Assembly (NCBI GenBank): GCA_964467615.1
Contig: CAYXRK010000174.1
Location: forward strand, 1-10,299
Reading direction: 5' to 3'
Source of the DNA: CAYXRK01 sp964467615
Lineage (GTDB): Bacteria > Hydrogenedentota > Hydrogenedentia > Hydrogenedentales > GCA-2746185
DNA: 10,299 nucleotides
Under the pieces are notes generated by a model. The model was given only the letters and a program-made list of their open reading frames with translations. It was not told the DNA's origin and searched no databases. Positions within the stretch are counted from its first letter, which is position 1; each line of letters opens with the position of its first letter. This document shows positions 1 to 6,020 of this stretch, in pieces. A program made the position numbers and the translations under genes.

Positions 1-830
1 AGTGGGGGGCGGAGGATGAGCGGGGGACGTTGAATTACATTACGCCGGAGAAGGTTAGGCGGTCAGCGGCGCTGGTCAAAACGGGGAAGGTGTATCCGCT
101 TGCGATACCGCTGCAGGCCGAGGGGCCGATCTGGCCAGGGCGGCACAAGAACTGGCACGTGGCGATGTATCGCAACCAAGACGGGCCTGGGCCGGGCGGC
201 GCGGAAGACCTTCTAATGATTCATACGCATGGGTCGACGCATGTCGACGCGCTGTGTCATGTGTTCGTCGACGGCAAAATGTACAACGGGTTCGACGTGT
301 CGAAGAACATCGATGCACGCGGCGCTCGGCGCAACGCCATCTCGAACATCGGCGCGATCGTGACGCGCGGATTGCTTGTGGACGTGGCGGCGTATCACGG
401 TGTCGAGAGTTTGGCCGCGGACCATGTCATCACGCCGGACGAGATCGAGGCGGTGTTGAAGTCGGAGGGCCTCTCTGCTGAATCGGGCGATGCGCTCCTT
501 TTCCGCACGGGCTGGATGAACACGTGGAAGGCGCAGCCGGAAACGTTCAACAAGCAGCAGCCGGGCCCGAGCCGCGAGGCCGCGCTGTGGGCGGGCGAAC
601 ATGAGATCGCAGTGATGGCGGCGGACAACAGCGCGGTCGAGTCGTTCCCGCACCCGGATGGGTTGGTCGTCCACTACGAATTTCTGCGGAACCAGGGCGG
701 ATATCTGATGGAATTGCTGGATTTGGAGCAACTTTCAGCGGACAAGGCGTATGAGTTTCAGTTTATTGTTGCGCCGTTGAATATTGACCAGGGCTTGGGG
801 AGTCCGATTACGCCGGTGGCGGTGCGGTGA
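1..830 (+). CDS. Cyclase family protein (kynurenine formamidase-like metal hydrolase), 5' partial
   Basis: The gene enters from the left; the first whole codon is at 3 (Trp) and 275 residues are visible. The family comprises metal-dependent hydrolases that open or close amide or ester bonds; this member's substrate is unknown. A metal-binding signature at about 228-260 reads H-G-S-T-H-x-D-A-L-C-H. Near the C-terminus, ADNSAVE (about 621-641) and a closing segment with GSPITPVAV are family-typical. A TTG at 30 could be taken as the start, but the codons before it (3-29) read WGAEDERGT and run into LNYITPE, which matches the usual family N-terminus, and no well-spaced ribosome site serves the TTG. 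I therefore call the gene truncated by the window edge. The next gene follows after 63 bases on the same strand, so the two may be co-transcribed. The family call is firm; the substrate cannot be read from sequence. Confidence 0.9.
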   Translation, partial: WGAEDERGTLNYITPEKVRRSAALVKTGKVYPLAIPLQAEGPIWPGRHKNWHVAMYRNQDGPGPGGAEDLLMIHTHGSTHVDALCHVFVDGKMYNGFDVSKNIDARGARRNAISNIGAIVTRGLLVDVAAYHGVESLAADHVITPDEIEAVLKSEGLSAESGDALLFRTGWMNTWKAQPETFNKQQPGPSREAALWAGEHEIAVMAADNSAVESFPHPDGLVVHYEFLRNQGGYLMELLDLEQLSADKAYEFQFIVAPLNIDQGLGSPITPVAVR

Positions 831-893
831 AACCTGGGCGGGCAACGCAATGTCAAACATTTAGAGAAGCCTTGAATATTGGGAGGACGCGAG

Positions 894-2420
894 ATGAGGA
901 ACCTGTTACTTTTCGGAGTACTGATGGTCTTGGCGCCGGTTCTGGCGGTGGCGGTAAACGTCGATAAACCGACGTATTCGAAGGACGTCGCGCCGATTTT
1001 GGACGCGAACTGTGTCCACTGCCACCGGGCGGGCGATGTCGCGCCGATGTCGTTGCGGACATATGAGGAAGTACGCCCCTGGGTGAAATCCATGGCGCAA
1101 AAGGTCGGCGACAAGCAGATGCCCCCGTGGCACGCCGACCCCGGCTATGGTCCGTGGACGAACGATCGCAGTTTGTCCAGCGAACATATCGCGACCATCA
1201 CCCGTTGGATAGAGACCGGCGCGCCGCAAGGCAACCCGGCGGATCGGCCCGCGGTGGCGGTCGAGGCCGAGCGGCCCGAATGGATCCACGGCACGCCGGA
1301 TTACGTGTTCGAGTTCGACCCGTTTGACGTGCCGGCGGAAGGCCCCGACCAGTTCCGCAACCCGTTGCACCAAACGAATTTCGACGAGGACAAATGGATC
1401 GCGGCGGTCGAGATTGCGCCGAAGGCGAAGAGCGTGGTGCACCATGTGATCCTTTGGCTGAAGGACGACGCGGAGCAAAGCCAGCAGGGTTGGCTCAGCG
1501 CGTGGGCAGGCGGCACGGGCCCCGATGTCATGCCCAAAGGCACCGGCCGATTTCTGAAGAAAGACGCAGTCATCATGGGCGATATGCACTACCACGCCGT
1601 GGGCGAAGCCGCGACGGACGTGACGCGCGTCGGTCTCTATTTCGCCGACAACAACGAAGTCGAAAAGGAATTGATCAATCTGTGGGTGATGAACGCGGAA
1701 CTTGAAATCCCCGCGGGCGACCCGAACTACGAAGCGCGCTCGACGCATACGTTCGCGCAGGACTCGCACGTGCTCGGCCTCGCGCCGCACATGCATTACC
1801 GCGGCAAGGATTTCGCGTATACGGCGACGTTCCCCGACGGCACGAGCAAGGAATTGCTCAAGGTCAGCAAATACGATTTCAACTGGCAGACGAATTACAT
1901 CTTCCAAGAACCTCTTGCCGCACCGGCCGGAACGCGGATCGATTGCGTCGCGCATTGGGACAACTCGGCGAACAATCCGGCCAATCCCGATCCGAACAAG
2001 ACCGTGCGCTTCGGCCCCGAGTCCTACGACGAAATGATGATCGGCTTCGTGGATTACATCGTGGACGAAGGCGTGCGCCCGAAACCGACAAACGGTCCTA
2101 TCGAGCAGAAGATCAAGGAATTGGCCGAGAAACACCCCGGCCAAGTCTTCCGCGTGGACATCCCTGGCCAAGGCGCGAGCGGCGTGCACGTGCCCAAAGA
2201 AGGAGAAGGCGGCTGGTGGGTGTCGTTCAACGGCGTGGTCGTCAGCGCGCGCCTCTACGACATCAAATGGGACGGCGACACATTCACGTGCGAGTTGGCC
2301 GTCCCCGGCCAGGCCCTGCAACACGTCGAGGGCAAAGTGGATCGTGCCGCGGGCATCTTTAGCTTCACGATCACCTTGGACAAGGGCCAGAAATTTCCGG
2401 GGCAGGGCACGGTGCTGTAG
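894..2420 (+). CDS. Secreted cytochrome c / type II copper monooxygenase-like fusion protein
   Basis: A 508-residue exported protein. The ATG at 894 is preceded by GGGAGG (881-886) with a 7-base spacer; an in-frame TTG at 879 lies before that site and is rejected. Residues 1-20 form a Sec signal peptide ending near AVA. Residues 25-115 are a cytochrome c domain with haem motif CVHCH (C40, C43, H44) and a likely Met axial ligand, M76. Residues about 135-395 resemble the peptidylglycine/dopamine monooxygenase fold: H183-H184 with H232 or H234 as one copper site, and H299-x-H301 with M381 or M382 as the other. A beta-rich stretch of about 90 residues (415-508) follows that I do not recognise. 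Only four cysteines exist, two of them in the haem motif, so the disulfides of animal homologues are mostly absent. It probably acts outside the cytoplasm, with the haem passing electrons to copper (inference). Substrate unknown. Confidence 0.9.
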   Translation: MRNLLLFGVLMVLAPVLAVAVNVDKPTYSKDVAPILDANCVHCHRAGDVAPMSLRTYEEVRPWVKSMAQKVGDKQMPPWHADPGYGPWTNDRSLSSEHIATITRWIETGAPQGNPADRPAVAVEAERPEWIHGTPDYVFEFDPFDVPAEGPDQFRNPLHQTNFDEDKWIAAVEIAPKAKSVVHHVILWLKDDAEQSQQGWLSAWAGGTGPDVMPKGTGRFLKKDAVIMGDMHYHAVGEAATDVTRVGLYFADNNEVEKELINLWVMNAELEIPAGDPNYEARSTHTFAQDSHVLGLAPHMHYRGKDFAYTATFPDGTSKELLKVSKYDFNWQTNYIFQEPLAAPAGTRIDCVAHWDNSANNPANPDPNKTVRFGPESYDEMMIGFVDYIVDEGVRPKPTNGPIEQKIKELAEKHPGQVFRVDIPGQGASGVHVPKEGEGGWWVSFNGVVVSARLYDIKWDGDTFTCELAVPGQALQHVEGKVDRAAGIFSFTITLDKGQKFPGQGTVL

Positions 2421-2446
2421 GCGCGGCAGACCAGCGAATAAAGTTC

Positions 2447-2481
2447 GAGAGCGCCCGTCGGGATGGCGGGCGCTCTCTTTT
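2447..2481 (+). terminator. Rho-independent terminator after the copper monooxygenase-like gene
   Basis: A perfect 11-bp stem, GAGAGCGCCCG (2447-2457) pairing with CGGGCGCTCTC (2467-2477), has a 9-base loop and is followed at once by TTTT (2478-2481). It starts 27 bases after the stop at 2420 and closes the first transcription unit. The strong GC stem and T run make this a confident call. Confidence 0.87.
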
Positions 2482-2484
2482 GTT

Positions 2485-2507
2485 CAACGTTCAAGGTACA
2501 ACGTTCA
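2485..2507. repeat. Tandem pair of CAACGTTCA
   Basis: CAACGTTCA occurs at 2485-2493 and 2499-2507, 14 bases apart, just after the terminator. Each copy contains the palindrome AACGTT. Two copies are too few to call an array; they might be a dispersed intergenic repeat or a pair of binding half-sites. Confidence 0.45.
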
Positions 2508-2751
2508 GCGAGTTGCGGAAAGCAAGGATCTCGGAAAGCTGCCGCAAAAAAAACTACGAAGTAACGGAGTGCTCGTGAGGAGAGTACGCCGGATCGGCCC
2601 CGGCGGGCGCTACATTGAATTCCCTGGCGAGATCAATTTTTGCTCGGACGCCTTGCGGATGAAGGGCGCTGTACGGGATCGGGTCTAGTTCTTTCGACCT
2701 GAGGCGCCCATGAATCGCGTCAGGCTATTGATGAACTCTGGAAATCGTCCA

Positions 2752-2789
2752 CCACAGCAAGCCCGCTAGGTTTCATCCCGTTGCTGTGG
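2752..2789. repeat. 9-bp perfect inverted repeat with 20-base spacer
   Basis: CCACAGCAA (2752-2760) is the exact reverse complement of TTGCTGTGG (2781-2789). No T run follows on either side, so it is not an ordinary terminator. It could be an RNA stem-loop or a protein-binding site. Confidence 0.5.
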
Positions 2790-3099
2790 GAGTCCGCGTG
2801 CGCTACGCGTTGACTCCTTGCTGGCTGGGCGCTGCCGTACTACGTCCAGGCGCTCGCAAAACGCCCCGATCGAAGCTAATAGCCTTCTCTCAATTTTGGG
2901 CCGGCAGGCCCGGCGCGGATTGCCCAGGCCGCAAAAGTGGCGCAGCAGCAATGTCTTTGCGGTACCGGTGGCGGATCAACGATTTACCTAAACCGACAGT
3001 AACTGGAAGTAGCCGATTCTCTGTCTGGAATGGATTGGCTCGTTGCGTCCGCGATCAGCTGCGGTCACTGGCCTTTACTACTGTTCGGAGGAGAAGACT

Positions 3100-3267
3100 A
3101 TGAACGAAGAACCCATGACGCCGTCGGAGCGAATCGCGGACCTTATCGATCAGCTCGTTGGAGCGTTTTCGACCCTTCTCACGTTGCCGGTTGGGGTCGT
3201 GTTCCTGGTGTTGGCGCTGTTTGGATTTGACGTGCCGGGAATATTCAGCGTGTTCGGCGGGGACTGA
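3100..3267 (+). CDS. Small single-pass membrane protein, 55 aa
   Basis: I do not recognise this protein. The ATG at 3100 is preceded by an excellent ribosome site, GGAGGAG (3087-3093), with a 6-base spacer; an upstream in-frame ATG at 3043 lacks such a site. Residues 1-17 are polar and acidic, with charged residues E3, E4, E10 and D14. Residues about 19-43 form one hydrophobic segment, and the tail is short with a terminal GGD. It is the first gene of a co-oriented set with the lipoprotein (3331), the 57-residue gene (4457) and the muramidase (4741). A small membrane protein near a signal-less muramidase could serve as a holin-like pore, but holins vary too much in sequence for this to be more than a guess. 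The strong ribosome site and clear hydrophobic pattern favour a real gene. Confidence 0.68.
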   Translation: MNEEPMTPSERIADLIDQLVGAFSTLLTLPVGVVFLVLALFGFDVPGIFSVFGGD

Positions 3268-3330
3268 AGGAGAAATCTCGAAGCGGTGATCTGCATTCCA
3301 CAAACCTGGACTAAGAAAGTTGAGGGCGCG

Positions 3331-4422
3331 ATGATTCCAAGGGCGAATGTTCTATTCGGTCTGTGCCTGCTGGCGGGCCTGCTTGTGCTGAATGCCGGTT
3401 GCGCGACGAGCCACGGCAGGCCGCCACTGTCGAAGATGACGAACCAGTGGACGAAGTATTATTCGGAGAAGGGGGATCAGATTGATCATCAATTGAAGTT
3501 CGTGGATGAATTTGAGAAGAAGCGCGCGGGGGACAAGAAACAGGGAATCGAGGCCTACACCTCCGAGCAACTTCGGCTGGAACGAAACGAAATCATAGGC
3601 CGACTCATAACGATCGCGGAGGAAGTCCACGCGACTATCGATGAGAACCTCCGAAACTCGCGGGCCTACGGAAATGTTTTCATGGACGCCGCGCAAATTG
3701 TGACGACCGGGCTCTCCGTCTTGGCCAATAGTGCGGCCACCGCCGATAAATTTGCGACGGCGGCCCTCGCGTCAAAGGGTTTCCAAGAGTCGGTCGACAA
3801 GCGTTTGTTTTACGAACACGCGACGACTGCGGTCGTCAATCAAATGCATCTTTTGCGCGTTGAAGCAAAGAAGCCACTCATTGCTGGTCTTTCGCGCACG
3901 ATCGACGACTATCCGTTGTCGATAGCGATTTCTGAGTGGGGCACTTATTTCCTCTCCGGTAATGTTACCGAAGCGTTGAGCCGAATGGGGACGGACGCGA
4001 AGGCGAAGGAACTCAAACTGTTGGAAATTATCGCCGATCTCCTGGCACTGGGTAAGGATGAAACTGGCACAGGAACGGCGGAAATAGAAGCCGCACACAA
4101 GAAGGCCGAGGCCGGTGCTGCGGAAGCAGATGCCGACCGAGCTGAACGAGTGGCGGTAATTCTGGGACTTCAGGGGCGGGTTTCGTCTCACCTTGACCTC
4201 GTCGACACGCTCGACGCGCAAAAGGCGATCGATCTCGTCACGAATCCGCCGCATACCAATGCGGCCATTCAGGCGGCCGTAGCCGCGCGAGATCCTGGCA
4301 ACCTTCGTTTCAGCGACGGGAATGCGGCCAAACAAATCATAAAAATGATGATGGTCATGTCCAAGAGAGAACTTGCGGTTACGCGCGCCTGGGAGGGCGC
4401 ACTCACGGCACTTACGAATTAG
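3331..4422 (+). CDS. Uncharacterised helical lipoprotein, 363 aa
   Basis: The ATG at 3331 puts a signal peptide at the very N-terminus; an in-frame ATG at 3286 would add 15 polar residues before it and is less likely. Residues 5-23 are hydrophobic and end in NAGC, with C24 as the probable lipidated cysteine. The -3 position is Asn rather than the usual Leu/Val/Ile, so the lipobox is atypical. The mature protein is almost entirely alpha-helical by composition. RNEII (85-89), the small-residue-rich stretch 120-150 and the segment ending Y206-F-L-S-G-N-V-T-E-A-L216 recall a layout I associate with uncharacterised bacterial lipoproteins. That resemblance is from memory and not verified. An Ala/Glu/Lys-rich helix spans about 248-275. 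The gene lies 63 bases after the small membrane protein and 34 before the next small gene. It would be anchored in a membrane facing the periplasm; function unknown. Confidence 0.88.
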   Translation: MIPRANVLFGLCLLAGLLVLNAGCATSHGRPPLSKMTNQWTKYYSEKGDQIDHQLKFVDEFEKKRAGDKKQGIEAYTSEQLRLERNEIIGRLITIAEEVHATIDENLRNSRAYGNVFMDAAQIVTTGLSVLANSAATADKFATAALASKGFQESVDKRLFYEHATTAVVNQMHLLRVEAKKPLIAGLSRTIDDYPLSIAISEWGTYFLSGNVTEALSRMGTDAKAKELKLLEIIADLLALGKDETGTGTAEIEAAHKKAEAGAAEADADRAERVAVILGLQGRVSSHLDLVDTLDAQKAIDLVTNPPHTNAAIQAAVAARDPGNLRFSDGNAAKQIIKMMMVMSKRELAVTRAWEGALTALTN

Positions 4423-4456
4423 TAATGGGCAGCATCACCGTTAGAAGGAGAAACAC

Positions 4457-4630
4457 ATGCCAGCGACGGTTACCACCGTGGAACGATTTTCCGTGAAGGA
4501 CTACAACAAGACGGCGATCGAGGGAGAGCGAAAATTACGGATAGAGGCGGGCGCGATTCGTTCATCGTACGTAAAGGACGGGACGGAATGGGTGTTGACC
4601 ACAGAATGGAATGTGATCGGCCAAGGTTGA
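4457..4630 (+). CDS. Unrecognised small protein, 57 aa
   Basis: The ATG at 4457 follows AGAAGGAG (4443-4450) with a 6-base spacer, a strong ribosome site. The protein has no signal peptide, no membrane segment and no cysteine. The first half is charged and may be helical (VERFSVKDY, then EGERKLRIEAG). The second half has alternating polar and hydrophobic residues with two tryptophans (W45, W51), suggesting a small beta-sheet. It sits 34 bases after the lipoprotein stop and about 110 before the muramidase start, in the same direction, so co-transcription is likely. It may be an accessory or immunity-like partner of the muramidase, but nothing in the sequence proves that. The ribosome site, operon position and protein-like composition are the evidence for a real gene. 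Confidence 0.68.
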   Translation: MPATVTTVERFSVKDYNKTAIEGERKLRIEAGAIRSSYVKDGTEWVLTTEWNVIGQG

Positions 4631-4693
4631 CTCATCGAGCTTAGTCAGAGCAGCCTTTTCTGGTAACGTGTCTTTTGTATCGATTGGGGGTAC

Positions 4694-4714
4694 GCAGTGC
4701 GAGGTTCGCACTGC
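4694..4714 (+). promoter_or_regulatory. Perfect 9-bp hairpin in the leader of the muramidase gene
   Basis: GCAGTGCGA (4694-4702) pairs exactly with TCGCACTGC (4706-4714) across a 3-base loop, GGT. It lies between the 57-residue gene and the preferred muramidase start at 4741. No T run follows, so it is not a standard terminator. It could be an mRNA processing or stability element, a translational control structure, or an operator. Confidence 0.6.
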
Positions 4715-4740
4715 ACGGCGCGCTTCACAAGGATCTCGCC

Positions 4741-5514
4741 TTGGATTTTCGTGGTAAAGGTCTCGCGCTGGATGATTCCGGATTGAACGATGCCGTCCAG
4801 ACGTTGGGCATTGGCCCAGCCGAATTTTGGGCGGTGATGTCCGTCGAGTCTCGGGGTTGCGGCTTCTCGGTGGATCGTCGACCGAAGATTCTGTACGAAC
4901 GCCACTGGTTCCACAAACTAACGAACGGCGCGCATAGCGTTGCTTATCCGGACGTTAGCAATTCCGAGCGCGGCGGATATACGCGCGACAAAGAGTACGA
5001 ACGCCTCGAAAAAGCGATCTCACTTGATCGTAAAGCGGCCCTCGAGAGTACGTCGTGGGGCGTCGGCCAGGTCATGGGATTTAACTTTGCGTTCGGCGGA
5101 TTCAATGATGCCGAAAGCATGGTCACCGCGATGATGGAATCGGAGAACGCGCAGATCACTGCGATGGCCGGATTCATCAAGGATAACAAGCTGGATTCGC
5201 GCCTGAAGAACCATGATTGGGAGGGGTTCGCGAAGGGCTACAACGGTACCGGCTATAAGGAGAACAAGTACGATACGAAACTCGCCGACGCGTTCTCGAA
5301 ATTCTCGGCGGGGCCGCTGCCGGATTTGCCGCTTCGAACGGCGCAGTTGTATCTAACGTACTTGGGTTACGATCCGGGGCCGGTGGACGGTTTGTGGGGC
5401 AAGCGGACAAAGGACGCGCTCGTGAAATACCGGACCGATGCCAACCTGCCCGCGGGCGATCAACTTGACGCCGGGCTTGCGGCGCATATTTCGTCGAAGG
5501 CGTTGAGCGCGTAG
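4741..5514 (+). CDS. Phage-type N-acetylmuramidase with C-terminal peptidoglycan-binding domain
   Basis: With TTG at 4741 the product has 257 residues. I prefer this start because AAGGA (4729-4733) lies 7 bases upstream, the protein then opens MDFRGKGLAL as family members commonly do, and the hairpin at 4694-4714 falls outside the gene. A TTG at 4675 would add 22 residues but has no ribosome site. Residues about 14-185 match the endolysin-type N-acetylmuramidase domain (DUF3380), which cuts the glycan strand. Landmarks are VESRGCGF (35-42, predicted catalytic E36), DRRPKILYERH (45-55), SWGVGQVMGFN (105-115) and YNGTGY (167-172). Residues about 195-250 form a PG_binding_1 repeat (YLGYDPGPVDGLWG). 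There is no signal peptide or membrane segment, so the enzyme needs a separate export or release route. It is last in its cassette and converges with the minus-strand genes. It may derive from a phage endolysin. Confidence 0.87.
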   Translation: MDFRGKGLALDDSGLNDAVQTLGIGPAEFWAVMSVESRGCGFSVDRRPKILYERHWFHKLTNGAHSVAYPDVSNSERGGYTRDKEYERLEKAISLDRKAALESTSWGVGQVMGFNFAFGGFNDAESMVTAMMESENAQITAMAGFIKDNKLDSRLKNHDWEGFAKGYNGTGYKENKYDTKLADAFSKFSAGPLPDLPLRTAQLYLTYLGYDPGPVDGLWGKRTKDALVKYRTDANLPAGDQLDAGLAAHISSKALSA

Positions 5515-5563
5515 TCCGGAGCGGCCATCCGCAATCGCGCGTTTCCGACGCGGTCTGCGGCTC

Positions 5564-5582
5564 GGCGGGAGCCTCGCCCGCC
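5564..5582. terminator. Possible bidirectional terminator hairpin between convergent genes
   Basis: GGCGGG (5564-5569) pairs with CCCGCC (5577-5582) across a 7-base loop, in the 111-base gap between the muramidase stop (5514) and the minus-strand lipoprotein stop (5626). The position suits a shared terminator, but no T run directly follows on either strand, so the role is uncertain. Confidence 0.4.
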
Positions 5583-5625
5583 ACGGCGCGTCTTCGACCC
5601 TCCCCTTTTCGTTGTTGCGGCCCGG

Positions 5626-5937
5626 TCAGTCGAGGAGCTTGCCGGTCGTTGCGTCGTAGCGGTATTGGGCGCCGTCGGATTTCGTGGGGAGGGTCGCGAG
5701 GTAGTCGGGGACCAGATTGGCGAGTGACGCGGGATAGGCCTGGTTCTGTGTGTAGTACGACTGGATGGCGCTTTCGATCTTGGTCTTGTCGAGTTGGTCC
5801 GTGGTCGCGTTGCCCTGGTTGATGAGGGTCTTGGCGTTTTGGGCTTCCGCCGCGCCCTGGACCGCCGTGGTGGCGACGGTTTCAACGCCGCACCCGGCCA
5901 GCCCGACGAGCAGTGTCGCTATCAACATGTGTCGCAT
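5626..5937 (-). CDS. Small lipoprotein with GspG/pseudopilin-like C-terminal half
   Basis: The ATG is at 5937, with CGGAGGA 7 bases upstream on the minus strand; an in-frame start 24 bases further up has no advantage. The product has 103 residues. Residues 4-15 are hydrophobic and end in a canonical lipobox, LAGC, with C16 lipidated. Residues about 20-62 look helical, and residues 51-103 follow the type II secretion pseudopilin pattern: I-E-x-A-I-x-x-Y-Y, YPASLANLV, LATLP, YRYDATTGK. True pseudopilins have a prepilin peptidase site and a hydrophobic N-terminal helix; neither is present, so this appears to be a pilin-like domain tethered by lipid. It lies 83 bases downstream of the methyltransferase on the same strand. 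A structural envelope role is likely, but no secretion genes are nearby. The lipoprotein call is firm; the fold is inferred from pattern. Confidence 0.82.
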   Translation of the reverse strand: MRHMLIATLLVGLAGCGVETVATTAVQGAAEAQNAKTLINQGNATTDQLDKTKIESAIQSYYTQNQAYPASLANLVPDYLATLPTKSDGAQYRYDATTGKLLD

Positions 5938-5984
5938 GACGAGTCCTCCGTTTCCGACCAATCATACCAGTCCCGCGTGATGAA

Positions 5985-6019
5985 TCGATGCGAGAGCGAG
6001 GAAGGCAATCCCGCATCGA
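5985..6019. repeat. 8-bp inverted repeat in the gap before the small lipoprotein
   Basis: TCGATGCG (5985-5992) is the exact reverse complement of CGCATCGA (6012-6019), with a 19-base spacer. It begins just past the methyltransferase stop on the minus strand. The long loop and absence of a T run make it a weak terminator at best; it may be an mRNA stem-loop between two genes. Confidence 0.4.
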
Positions 6020-6020
6020 A

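Larger units (their letters stand above)
2482..3099. other. Long intergenic region without a convincing gene
   Basis: About 620 bases lie between the terminator and the next gene. Open frames occur on both strands, but their translations are rich in Arg, Cys and Trp, lack family motifs, and show no ribosome site at a plausible start. The region holds two copies of CAACGTTCA, an A8 run (2546-2553), a 9-bp inverted repeat with a 20-base spacer (2752-2789) and a short hairpin GGGCC-GGCA-GGCCC (2898-2911) without a T run. It must contain the promoter for the cassette starting at 3100, but I could not identify a convincing -35/-10 pair. It could also hide a decayed gene or a small RNA. Confidence 0.6.

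Noticed and set aside
16..33. End of an upstream gene overlapping the cyclase start through TTGA at 30-33.
   Set aside because: The cyclase reading frame itself continues upstream with family-like sequence, so the overlap arrangement is coincidental.
906..2324. A 472-codon open frame on the minus strand opposite the copper monooxygenase-like gene.
   Set aside because: It is a mirror of a GC-rich gene: the translation is rich in Arg, His and Val without motifs, while the plus strand encodes clear haem and copper motifs.
2485..2507. CAACGTTCA copies as the start of a CRISPR or tandem array.
   Set aside because: Only two 9-base copies exist, with a 5-base gap, and no further units or spacers follow.
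2786..3103. A 105-codon plus-strand open frame in the long intergenic region.
   Set aside because: Its composition is Arg- and Trp-rich, it has no motif, it lacks a ribosome site, and its end overlaps the well-supported start at 3100.
4675..4740. TTG at 4675 as the muramidase start.
   Set aside because: There is no ribosome site in front of it, and the added 22 residues include a perfect hairpin sequence and are not typical of the family. TTG 4741 has AAGGA at 7 bases.
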